Assembly (NCBI GenBank): GCA_021234155.1
Contig: JAJEKV010000002.1
Location: forward strand, 28,177,066-28,241,065
Source of the DNA: Isoetes taiwanensis
Lineage: Eukaryota > Streptophyta > Lycopodiopsida > Isoetales > Isoetaceae
DNA: 64,000 nucleotides
Direction: 5' to 3'
Each line of letters opens with the position of its first letter. The first letter of the stretch is position 1. The notes below the pieces were generated by a model that saw nothing but the letters and a program-made list of their open reading frames with translations, did not search any database and had not been told where the DNA came from. A program made the translations under genes and the position numbers. Shown here piece by piece: positions 49,001 through 60,800 of the stretch.

Positions 49001-52000
49001 TGTATGATCAAAGGTCCATATAATGGTTTCATTACTTGAATGCCGTGACTTAACCACGAGGAGGAAATAAAAGTCGCAGTTGTGAAAATATTTTAAAAGT
49101 AAGGTATAAAGAGATTCAAGTAGGAAACCCCAATGAGGCAGTGATATGTTAGACACCATTCCCTCATAGAGTGTCATAGTTGACCACATATGCGTGCAAA
49201 TGGTGTCTAAAATCAAGAATTCAGCCAACTCGCTATATATTTCGCTTATCTGATCATCGTAAAATTTGCACCGCTTATATGCCCAAGATGTGCAAGCACA
49301 GGAAATAGCCTCGAAGTCCTAATAATAAAATACTTTTGCCAGCAAAAAATTAACATGTACCTCTACTTAAGAAAGTCACGTCCTGGATCTTCATAAATTT
49401 AGTAAGATCACATAATTTAATTGAAATAAAATCCTATGTCTCGCTTCATCGAGCCACGAAAAATTGAAGACAAATTTGAGGACTTAAACTGTAAAATGGG
49501 CATTGTTGGAGTATTAGCAAAGAAATACATGTTCGCCCTTCAAGGTTGCATCAATGACTTTGTAGCTTTAAGGCGTGATTTCATTAAAACCTTGATTCCG
49601 AGCCGAGTTTACTCTACTTTCTTAGTCCCCGATTTAAAATGCTTACGCCAAGGCTAGAACTTTCTACTCCAAAACTCCTATATCAAGGCAAGAATTTAAC
49701 TCATATCCGCACTAAAAACTTGTGAAACGGCCTTCAAATGGAGGCAGCACGCAACCAAAGAAAGTATCTAACCTTAACGATTAAGTGTATACCTCGCAGA
49801 AAACTGGCCTCAAACTGCGAAAAATACAGCTTCTCCGGCGCACGGGAGACACCCAGTATACGATTTCCGTTGCTAAAAACTCCAAAACCCTTCATCGCCT
49901 TAATGACATGTTTTATAATGGAAAAAAAGAGGTGAACTCTGCCTACTCGGACACCTTATTCAATAACTCATGTAACAAATTATCGTGCACAACTAATCGA
50001 ATATATCATACGACATGGGCAAATCTACTGGCAGATCTAGAGGGTATGAACTTCATCTTCACGGCACCTTGGTGGCAAGACAATAAAGCTCTATCCTCCT
50101 GCGGGCTTCCCAAGTCCAACGCCCCGCCCCTACGCGACGATGTGCACTGCCATAATGGAAGTTATAAGTCCTGTGCTTCTGGCGGCAAATGGGTGTACAA
50201 GCATCGTGTGGGCCTCTCGTGAGCATAGGATTGACTTGTCACATAGTGTGCCATCTTTAATATAAAGCCGAGCATCCGTGATCCCAGAGCGTGAAGAAAA
50301 TCCAGTATCTAGAGGTAGCCTTTAGCGCGCCTCGTGATCCTTCTTCATCCCACCGTGACGCACTGCTTGCTCCTCAGATATCCCAGCCGCGGAGAATCAC
50401 TGGAGTCAGTTTTGTCCTTCCGCAGGCTTTGAGGCGCTGGGGACCCATTGCCATTTACCTCAAAGCAAGGTACCTATAGCAAATCCACCTTCCGGAAGTA
50501 AATAATATGGTTTCAATGCAGCCCGCTGAAGGTAAAACCCTGCCTTTCCGAGTAGGATCTGTATATGAATTGTGGACTTTTACCCAAGGGCTCCATGCCA
50601 AGAAGGCCCCTTGAGATCATTCCCAGGTGAGGGATATCATTGGACCCTTACGCCTCCGCCTCAGACAGAGAACTGCCGCATCTAAGGCCTTAAACGAAAG
50701 TGTGTGATCAAGTGGCCTTGCCATACAACTCCGCCTTTTGGCTATTGCTCTGCATGGCATATAGTGCTTTCCAACCTGATGTGACTAGAAAGGTTGTGGT
50801 TTTCTAAAACATCCTAGCTTGACTACATGTAAGTTGGGGCACAAAGGTGGGACTACTATAAGGCAGGATATACGCTCTCTTAAAAGTTTAGTTTAGTTGA
50901 GTTCACACTGTTGTGATAGCTATGCAAGTGGCATTATATAGACTACAATAAGGCATTACGAAAGGCGAACGAAACATGACTATGATGTATGAAACATGGA
51001 GTTGTTGATCCTCTGTATTGTACCTCGTGCATAAACAAATTAGATCTTTTTCTTTTTTCTTTTTTTATGGTTTCTCTCGATGAAGCTAATGATGGGCTTG
51101 GAGTCCAGAGACCTCAGCCGTAGGCTAGATCATAGCCAAGAGAAAGCCACGCCAGATTTTTCCTGGGGAGCAATCTATTCCCAACGGAGTAATGTCAGCA
51201 TGGAGGTAGAAGGCGATGGGTCGTGAAACTCCTTTCTGGAGAATAGTTCAATGTTTATTTCTAATTGCTTTGCACTTGATAAAAGGTGCTTCAAGCGAAG
51301 GCTAATTTTGAGCTGATGTAGCTGTGAGCAAATGGTTTATTGTATTGCTACCAATGGCAATGTTCGCGGTCTCACGTTTTGTTGTCGCGCTACCATATTA
51401 GGATGCTTGTACTGGTCATAAAACCTTGGATGGTTAATAAAAAGTATGTAGTTTTCTATCATTTTGTAATTAGTTTTCCTATACTGGCCGCGAATTGCTT
51501 TTTCTGCGTGCAGTGACTTGATCTAGGTAGGTTCAAAACCAATGCCACATGAGCTTTTGGCTAGACTCTTTCAATAACGTATGTTAGTCCTGCATTTCCG
51601 TTGATGTTATTGGTGAAGAGGAGGAAAGGTGCACTTCAGGTTTATTTTATGCCTTCTTTCTCGCGATATGTGCGCAAGTAACTGAGGACCGCTTATTTGA
51701 TAACCTTCCCCATAAGTACCGCATACACCCCAGTTTCTGTTGATATTCCTCTTCCTCATGTTGATAAATCCATGCGTTATTATTAGCCTCTACCTCGCAT
51801 TCATAGGCTTGGTTGTCGCATCCAAGCAAGAATCGTGGCATCGCTTTGGTGTTGAGTGAATTGATAGTACTTGATTACCGCGGAAGAAGATAAGATAGGA
51901 TTTGAAGATAGTAGGGACGGAGAACCACGTATGCCGCGATGGTATTACTGCTATTAATGATTTACCGATGAGGCTCTTAAAAATTGACTGGTTGTAGAAA

Positions 52001-52250
52001 GGTACTTAACCTGTTTTAGGGATATCTCTAGACCACCGTGGCCACATTTGTTGATGGAATCCATCGATAACTTCTTCAATGTTTGTGCCGCCGATTCAAA
52101 GATGCAACCTATGGTTAGTCATTCAAGAAAAAATTGTTGAATACGTGATCTCTTTTTTATTTTGATTTTATTGTAATGAAGATCATTCATCTCAAATCTA
52201 TTGTACTTGGAACTTTTTGAATGCAATGGAAATTGCTTTCTAAAAAAGTT
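46076..52250. other. Unassigned DNA
   Basis: No supported gene in 6 kb. Open frames at 47584-47877 (+), 48080-48355 (+), 49785-50222 (+) and 51647-51841 (-) are the longest, but none shows a recognised domain or splice context strong enough to call. Confidence 0.35.
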
Positions 52251-52251
52251 G

Positions 52252-52340
52252 TATTATTGCTGAACTTAAGATGAAAATCACATGTATTATTACTGAACTT
52301 AAGCTGGAAAAACTTATATTATTTTTGAACTTGAATTAAA
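52252..52340 (+). repeat. Three diverged 24-33 bp repeats
   Basis: TATTATTGCTGAACTTAAG, TATTATTACTGAACTTAAG and TATTATTTTTGAACTTGAA start at 52252, 52285 and 52317, a decaying tandem triplet. Confidence 0.65.
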
Positions 52341-52863
52341 TTTAAACTTAGAAACTTAAGGAAAGACTAGGTTATTGTATCTATGGCTGATTTATTGCAG
52401 AAGTGGAATAGTGCAGATTGGAATGGAGATATGTCGAATTAATGGCAATGTTGTGTATTTATACGATGAGATTCTAATGAGAGTATCTATAGTACTTTGA
52501 TAGATTTAGCTGATGTCAGACCAAGCCTTGGATTTGTATTAAGAACAATGTTTCACTTAGCCCAGTTTTGCAGCCAGCTGAGAGGCTCAGTTATTATTTT
52601 TAATGCCACAATGTTGAGTTAACAAAAGGATGGATTTCAAACCCTCCCCCCTGGTCGCTTTGGGACAGTCGTGGGAGCACAGTGTAAATACGCATAATAT
52701 TTGGAGGGATATATATTTTAAAAGGAGGGAAGCAGCTATGATGTGTACGGCATGAACATTCATGATTTGATGAAAATGTAATTCAGCAAATCTCCTTGTA
52801 TGTGATGATCAGGCTCCAGTAGATTTGACTAGCTGCCATCAACTTCTCCATGAGGATGATTCT

Positions 52864-53069
52864 TCAAGAATAGTGTCTTCCTCCCACCAGGTTGTTGTCC
52901 GAAACAAATATGAGTATAGTCTGCTCTGGCAATTCTCCAAATGTAAGTGGGCGAGAAAATGAATTTAATGTATCTCCATGATAGGAGTTAGCTACTAGTT
53001 CAAGCTTTTCTCCATCACTTATGTACCTTATAGCCTCTTTCAAGAATTCCATTGTGCTGCCCACTCTTC
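52864..53069 (-). CDS. Terminal exon of the unrecognised gene
   Basis: A strong polypyrimidine acceptor (TTTTCCCTCTTGGTCTCAG) precedes 53069. The frame is open for 67 codons to a TGA at 52866-52864 and has amino-acid composition typical of a real exon: GSTMEFLKEAIRYISDGEKL, then FSRPLTFGELPEQTILIFV. Confidence 0.55.
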
Positions 53070-54099
53070 CTGAGACCAAGAGGGAAAAGTGTTCCTCTTT
53101 TATCTAAATACAAACTTAAAAGAGTGTCAAAGAGCACATAAAAATTTGAAGTTCTTATATTTTGTCTTTTCTATGAGTTTTCACCTGACCAAGTATAAAC
53201 GTTGTGGATTCTCTGCTACACATGCTATACATAAGCTATCTGTTCTCTTCAGCATGACATGCCAAGTCCTGTACCCCCCAATATTTTTAAGATGATAACC
53301 TGAAACAACAGAAAAAGATGCTAACGGCTACCAGAATGTGTATGAACATGGGAAATATGTTCAAATAATACAAAGCTTGAGAAATCCAACGTAGGTTTTA
53401 TTAGTCCATGTACAAAATAGGCAGCCAAATATAGACCGGGTTTGCCACATCCATAATTGATAGTTGCATTGTCTCATGCAGCCTGGGGATACAGCTTTGT
53501 CTAGTAGATTGTTGATACACTTAACTCCTTATCTCTTCTTGTATTTGTCCAACCATGTCATTTTCTAGCTTATTTTTAACTTAATATACTACGTCGTTAA
53601 AAGCAAATACGCATACCTGATGTTTCGCAAATAGTGCTTCACTATAGTTAATCACAAATGGTGTTGTTGCTATGCTCTGTAAATGGAAAGAAATAAAACG
53701 TAAAGAAATAAAGGAATTTTTGAGTTCAAATCTAATTCTGAGGTATTATTATACCTAGATGAACAAATAATAAGATGACTTAAAAAAAGAGTAGAAGAGG
53801 GACAGGCCAGCGCTGCAACCAAATGCCTTTATTAGATATGCACTATGAGATATGAGACATAATTTTAGAATAATCCTCCTGGTTCTATGTGAAAACTGCT
53901 GAATTGTACAGAAACGAAATTGTAAGTGTTCTTTATTATGTTCTCACCTCTGCTGCATCAGTTCGAGATTGAAGAGGACAACATGACTATCTTTTATAAC
54001 AGCATCCTGCAAAAACAAATTACACGTTTGAATTAGACAATTGTTATAAATCATTTTTTACCAACATCAACGTTTCTGCTGTGACAATAATGTTCTGGT
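52864..54099 (-). CDS. Unrecognised multi-exon gene, 3' exons
   Basis: Five minus-strand exons join in frame: about 54099-54062, 54006-53948, 53674-53617, 53299-53275 and 53069-52864. Splice sites are mostly strong (acceptors TTTGTTTTTGCAG, TGTTGTTTCAG, TTGGTCTCAG; donors GTGAGA, GTATGC, GTACAG) and phases agree across every junction. The product reads NIIVTAETLML, DAVIKDSHVVLFNLELMQQ, IATTPFVINYSEALFAKHQ, VIILKILGGRVGSTMEFLKE, LELVANSYHGDTL, SRPLTFGELPEQ and ends VSDNNLVGGRHYS with a stop at 52864. Alternating hydrophobic strands and helices suggest a soluble alpha/beta protein. I do not recognise the family. Open sequence near 54480-54320 on the same strand may hold upstream exons, but their phases did not join. 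The first exon's acceptor (GACGTGAG) is weak. Confidence 0.5.
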
Positions 54100-54794
54100 C
54101 TCACGTCAATTGCAATATATATTAATAATACCCATAGTAAAATTCTGCTTGACTTTTTCTTTGCAAAAGATAATCCCTTTATCCTTCTTACTGCTCATGC
54201 CTTCCTGGGATGTTACCAAACATACTTATAGTTGTAGCAGAACTGGTTGCCATCCTACAAAAAGGATGCCTTAATAGGTATATATGTAGCTGACGAATGA
54301 TGCTAATGCTAAATGGCACCTTAATATTGGTGGAGGAGGAACACAAGATTTCTCAGTCGCCAATCCTGCTTTTCACGTGATCATTCTGTCCAGGCAGTTA
54401 GCCAATGGCTGTAGGTTGGACGGAAGGGGCACTCACCCTTCTGCTGTTTCAGCCTGTAATCTGCTGTTGTAAATTTATTCCTGAGCTAGTAATATGATGC
54501 TTCCGTCAAATATCACTTTGGCTTATGAAACTTTACATGGCTATTGGTAGAAAGAAAGTTGTAAACTCTGTTCATGCTGAAAATGAGGTCGAGAAATTAG
54601 TTGTAATTTGTTGGAAAAATATGAAGCTTGGTTTCCTCAATACAAGAGGGTTAGCTGAGCATGTTTCATGAAGGCTGCGAAAATCATTCCCGGTGGCATT
54701 GCATGTTCCCAGGTGTCGGCTAATTGTAACAGCCTAAGCCAACATGAGACTTTTAAGTGTCCCATTTGAATCCAATGACAAGGCCCGTTGCTAG

Positions 54795-55624
54795 GATCTT
54801 TTATGCAAGCCACCGAAACTTTCTTGAGCATCATGTCAAACAAATCATGGGAACTACAGAGGTCAGGTCGAAACTGGCAATGGATAGACCCACAGAGAGA
54901 CCTTGCTCGTGCTTCAAGAATAAAATGGGTAGAATTTTCTGTTGTTCCATGCTGTCCTGTTAAAAAGGATTGGTCGTTCATTCTTCTAGTTCAGGTGATG
55001 ATGACACTTAAAGCAGTAGAACTACAGCCTCTCAATGCCTTCTAATCTTGTTGGCTGACATTGACTGCATATGCCGGATCAACCCACTCTATAGGTATAA
55101 GCTTGATTGGCAACCGCTATTCTCCTGATCATCTAGCATTATTGTCATGTAATCATCCTACTGGAACTTAGAACAAAAAACTGGTATTTACTAAGACATT
55201 TTTCTGCAACAATTTGCCAGCTTCGTTGGTGCTGCAATTAAGAATAAACGTATAGAGACGTCTGTTAAAAAGCAGCCACTGTGAAGAATACAAAGCGCTC
55301 AGCTGGAAAGTTGTATAAACTATTCCTGATTATGTTGCTACTGAGACAACCAGTATATTCCACACTCCAAACGCCAGCTTGTAGTGGCATCATTTTTTAC
55401 TTTGGCAACGTACAAAGTATGATTATTAATAAGCTTTTGCGTTTATTCTGTGATACATGCAGGCTGGAGTTAGAAAATCATGGCAGACTGAGGGACGAAA
55501 TTCTCTCACTTCGTTTCTGCTGCCTCTAGGCGCTACCAAGAAGTTGCGAGCACATCTCCACTCTTCCCATCTGGGACTCATAAAATCCATACTGGCTAAA
55601 CTGATCCCTGAAACCAAATCCTAA
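54795..55624 (+). CDS. Unrecognised gene, two 3' exons
   Basis: Exon one (about 54795-54994) reads ATETFLSIMSNKSWELQRSG, RNWQWIDPQRDLARASRIKW and VEFSVVPCCPVKKDWSFILL, then donor CAG|GTGATG in phase 0. Exon two (55463-55624) follows acceptor GATACATGCAG and reads AGVRKSWQTEGRNSLTSFLL, PLGATKKLRAHLHSSHLGL and ILAKLIPETKS with TAA at 55622-55624. Phases match. Further exons may lie between or upstream; no start codon was found. I do not know the family. It is divergent to the minus-strand gene at 52.9-54.1 kb, and their upstream parts would have to overlap or abut. It may be a pseudogene. Confidence 0.4.
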
Positions 55625-58600
55625 AGTCCACAGCCATAGATACAAAAAATATGCTGCAATATTCAAATCCCCATCCCTCCCTACACTCCCTCCGTTATCT
55701 TCCTTCTGCAGGGCAACCCAAAACATATGCCAAGTATTTATGGGTTGCCTTTGCGGCCTAAAATGGCGTTTCTAGTTTCTATAGAGATAGCGAAGCTCTT
55801 ACTATTCCATGGCTTGGTTTGTTTTGTGTTGTAGAATGTTGTAATTTCAATATTAAGGAAAATGGAGAAGTAATGTTGTGTGCGCATATTTTGGAGACAT
55901 CAAGCACATGAGGGGCAGGATGCTTAGAATGAGGAAATTATTACCATTTGAGAAAAAAGAATTTAGCTCAGCAGCACAGACTAACCCATATGAAGTTAGG
56001 AAATCAAATGGCTCAACTTTGCTTCATCCTGAAGTGTTGTAGCCTGTACTTCCCATTCTTGGATCTCAAAGCATTCTTATACCAAATAGTTTCTATATGA
56101 ATCATTGAAAGAAATGTAGTTCGGTATGCAAATGCTAAATGTAACCCATCCAAAGCTATTACCTATGCCACCTACGTATCTCGAATACACATCATGAATG
56201 ATTTGAAAATTATAAGAAGTTTATAAACTGAATTTCAAAACTATGTCGCACAATCATAAACTTTCAGGCTAGTTGAGTCAGACCTTCCTCAAAAATCAAA
56301 CCTGCCAATAGCCAAACTTCTACCTTATTTTCCTTAATATGCAAAAGGACATGACCCAAATAATCAACATCCAAATATAGCAATGTATTTAGCTCACATG
56401 ATCATGTGAGTGCCGACATCATGAAAATGAGTGCCAACGCTTTGGGAAGAGTATTTTGTTCTCCTTACAACTATCTAGTGCTAATCGATTTCTCCTCGAG
56501 GAATGAGAAGGCGTAAAATCAAGCATGTTTCATATGACAAATTGTGTCATTTAATAAAGCTTTCCCTTCTATCTCCAAATGCAGCCAAAGACCTAAGTCA
56601 ATTCTGCCGATTTAACTACATTTTCATTTTGCTTGAAATCACATTAACTGTGAGGATCCAAATTGAGTGGAAAAGATAAAATGCAATTCATTTCGGACCT
56701 GTAAACTTGAACTCACCCCAATAATCGAATTCCAAGGCTAGAATAGATGGACCAAAGAATTTTCTTCAAGCATCTCTATAGGCAGTCCCAAAGCATATCA
56801 TGAGATAAAATGGCATAGAAATGTAAGTTGATCCAACAAGTGCATAGGAAGCAAACAGTTTCATTTTAAAATGTGTAACACTTCAGAATAGCGTATCCTG
56901 AGTTTCTTTGCTTCAGGCCGAAGGCCACTTTCGTTCCGCATCACTTCCAAAACGTGGTATCGCGGAAAGTCTGACCTTTGAAGGGTTCATTGATTGACCT
57001 GAGCCCGCCAAGGTTTTGTTTCATCCTCTCGCTGAAAGTGGCTTAACCTAAATTCGACTTTACTCCGCCTTCCGCCGCTATAGGCATCAAGGTTTGCAGA
57101 TTGGTCGCAGACGCTCCCCAAAATATAGTGCAATAGTTCATTGGCACCCATACCTTTCCAATGATCTCGACTTTGCTCTTCTGATCAATACTTGCCTCAT
57201 CTTTCTTTTGAGAAAACCATGTGCTATCTATCCTCTATTACCAGCTAGACTGTTCGAATAAAGGGCTCCCCTAGCAATGTGGGCAAGGGACCGCCAATTC
57301 TATCAGCCTGCAAGTTTGTAGCAGCCACATTCCCAGAAATACATCGCATATATCAAGACATTCTAAAACCTAATATTAGCGCGGGATTATTCTCCTAAAC
57401 CCAAAACGTACAAGTATTTAGTTGCATGAGCAAGATGAATAGAATATAGCCAGTTGACTATAGGTAGAGAGTGCTATACCAGTTTCTCATCCAATATGTG
57501 GCAGTGGACGAGGATGGCATGTGTAAAATGGGGTTTTTGTTATGAAGAGCAGTAAACAAGGTTTCTGCCGCATTCTTGTGGATCAAGTGATGGCATATAT
57601 ATATATATGTGTGAGTTCCTATGTCCCAAGAGCGACTACAATCTAAACTAATAAGATATATAAACCAGTATATTGCCATGCTACATTGGCAGCCTGCCTA
57701 TGAGACATAAAACTCCATAGACTTGAAATCACAAGATTCTCAATGCTAACCATCAAAGCATAAAACCATCGCTGTGGAAAGTCTTGGATTCTTCGTTTGT
57801 TTATTTTAAGGAAGGCTATCCATATCTGTGCCAGCACAAATGCAGCCAATGGGAACAAGGGTGACAAAGCGATTCTTCCATTGCCTCTGCAGTTGTCCTT
57901 TTACCTAACCTCCTAAATTTTCACCCATTTTCATTGTTCATGCATTATTTTATAATTCTTTGCTTTAAATGGGATGCAAGTCCTTTAGATCTAGAAAGTC
58001 TTATCAATCTGATTGGGTCTTATGGGCTTTATTCAGATGCTACTTATTTTTCTTCCTTTTCAATATGGTGTGCCGAAAACGGATGGTCTCATGGCCTTTA
58101 TTCTATGCCATTGCTATTTCTTTCCTTTTCAATATGGTAAAGCAGAGGAAGAGGAAGACTAGTCATAAAATTCCTTCCATCCATCCACCATATCCACCCA
58201 TTTATCCAGTTTTGGAGAATCAACAGCATTACTCATGCACATATTATCGATCTACTCAACATTATGCCTTGGTATAATCTTTCCTGTGACATCCCATTTC
58301 AAGCTGACTCTAAGAGATTCGTGTGTAAATTTCAAGATTACTACTTATACCCATTAGGCGAATCGCCGCCCCCAACATTAAAACCCACAGTAGCCAAATC
58401 TCTATACAAAAAGCCGCATAAATAACTAAACCGATAAACTAATGGACAATCCACACTTTGTTCCACATGACTCCACACGCTCCAAAACCAAGTCTCCCAA
58501 AATAAAACATATGCAGTCATAGATCAACATCACTATAATAAAACCTAAAATCAATGGAGGCGATCCTCGTTGTTCATATTTCACCCAAAGAAGACCAGTA

Positions 58601-58768
58601 GCCAAGCAATAAGAAACGACCTGGATTTAACACTGAATGTGATGCAAATATAAAATTCTCTTGAGATAAGAACATTGCCTGACATTCATTGTAATAGATA
58701 AACATAACAAATGTCAACAGCATCGCTACTTGGCATACAAACTATAAAATATCTCTAATGCCTAGCTA
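55625..58768. other. Unassigned DNA
   Basis: No supported gene. A short (AT)n run lies near 57597-57608. Hydrophobic open frames near 57.6-58.1 kb on both strands have no recognised domain. Confidence 0.4.
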
Positions 58769-59035
58769 TCATACCCAAGCTTTACTAACACTGCTAATTC
58801 GGGATTGTGTTTCTATAATTACAAAAAGTACAAGAACTCCCCATGCTAAGCTCAAAATGCTGGGGAGCAAAGCTAAACTCCAAAATAAACCCAAAGAAAA
58901 CAGGACAAATGCCGCGCTCAATGGATGAAACCCAATCTTCCTTTCCTCAATTCTTCCCGGATTGATTAAATGAAATATCTGAACTGCCTTTATTACCCCA
59001 CTGGCCTTCCCCGACACCATGTCCATGCCCTTCAC
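58769..59035 (-). CDS. Hypothetical small membrane protein
   Basis: An 88-codon frame from ATG 59035 to TAG, with a charged N-terminal half (VIKAVQIFHLINPGRIEER) and a long hydrophobic stretch (SAAFVLFSLGLFWSLALLPS, LAWGVLVLFVIIE) that could form two membrane helices. It has no family match I know and no clear flanking splice sites. It may be chance; the AT-rich context favours hydrophobic chance frames. Confidence 0.2.
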   Translation of the reverse strand: MKGMDMVSGKASGVIKAVQIFHLINPGRIEERKIGFHPLSAAFVLFSLGLFWSLALLPSILSLAWGVLVLFVIIETQSRISSVSKAWV

Positions 59036-60800
59036 TAATTCTTCCCTAGAACTACTTCATGTCCATCCACACCCTTTCTTAGGTACATACTATCTACCAC
59101 ATGGCAAATGTGGACAAAAATATGTTATATAATCAAAATCTTCGAGGTAAACTGCATAAATAAACAGTACAAGGACTCGGTGTCGCAAAAAAGAGTCAAT
59201 CAATACATGAAAACCAACATAACAAATATGTATATGGCAGCTTAAAGATATCAAAGCATAGCATCAGGATGCATCTTCACCACAAGCATGGCGCAAAATA
59301 CACGATCCAAGAATCAGCTTATTTCTTCCACTCACATCAATTGTGAACTATATCTTACCCACCGCTTACCTCTTGCACAGCTTTCATCAGAGCACCGCCT
59401 GCCACAGCATTTGCAGCTTCCACTTGGGAACCTTTATGCTTCTACTCAAGAGAGATTTAGAATCTGAATTGCTTTTTGGTTCCCATCGTGAGCCAAGAGA
59501 TTATTGTCTATAGTTCTCAGAACTTCTAAAAAGGAAATGTTAAGGCCAAACTCAGTGCCCAAGCTTCTACGCTAAGACATCACGTACTTTTGCCAAGGAT
59601 CCAGACTACATCTCCGCATAATTTCAATACCAAAGAGATAGAATTTTACTCATAAAATGTTATAATTAATACAGCCTTGGGGAATCAAGATTTCCACACA
59701 AGGAAAAGGGAATCTATTCTCGGCCTACATGAAATATATCATTCAAATTTATGCTAGCCGATAAGCAATCATGGTGAAATGTGATAGCCCTGTCGCCCTG
59801 TAAAAATATCCAGATTTTGCAGTTCAAGCCTTTTTCCGCCAAAAGAGGCTTCTGTGTTAAGTCCTACAATTGATCACCACCTCTATCCTCCATGTGGCTG
59901 AACTCTCAAACCCCCCGCACAACCACCGGAGGGCGAGATCGCTATGCTTTTGCATCTTCACCCCTATTAGCACTTTAACTTTAACTCTCATCCATACCAT
60001 ACAACCTCATGGCCGCCTGCATCTCGCCTGCACTCCCCCACTTGAAGGAGACATTCCCTACCCCAGCCCCGTGCCCCCAATTGAGAATCCAGGGAGGGCC
60101 GCCAAAAACGGCCTCCACGGACATAATAAAAGACAAGGGAGAAACCTCTTCCATGAGGAGGAAAGCCCAGCAAAAGGCCCACCCATGAGATTGACTCTGG
60201 AGATGGAACATACACGCCCTAAGACAAAGCAGCATTTAGGCCATGAAACAAATCTGAGGAATGTATCGAGAGTAATGCACCCACGATTGCGTGGATCGCG
60301 CGAGAGATACAAATGATCCCACGTACTCAAAAGACAGCTAAGGCCGAAAGGCACAAGACATGAGATGGAGACTCAAGACGCAGCACGCTAAAGATCTGCC
60401 ATGGCCTAATTTTGGAGAGGCAATGATAAGCGTGGCCTGGCCGACTTGCGAGCTCGCTAAGTGGATTCCTCATCACCATAGAGACTAGTGGCATGCATAA
60501 AACAGTAGGCGTTGAGTGATACAATGGCAACTATTTCCCCAAGTCGGGTCGAAGCACCGCAGATACAAAACGCCCGAAGGCCAAGGCCGGCTGCAAAAAT
60601 GGGTAGCCAGAAAGCAGGAACCCTCGGCAGAGTAGGCTCTGAGACACAAGATCAGAGATACGTGAGTCAGAGTACCATTGCTCACAGGCAGCCTCCATGC
60701 CGAGGTCTGCTTAACACCTACAGACTGTGCCAAATGAGTTGGGCTAAGCAGCAGAGATTCCAATAGGAGCTAGGCTTCCACTCCACAGCAGCAAGAGCCT
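59036..60800. other. Unassigned DNA, GC rising to the right
   Basis: Composition changes near 59.9 kb from AT-rich to GC-richer sequence. The 148-codon frame at 59870-60316 has no recognised domain. This may be the 5' part of the LINE that follows. Confidence 0.35.
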
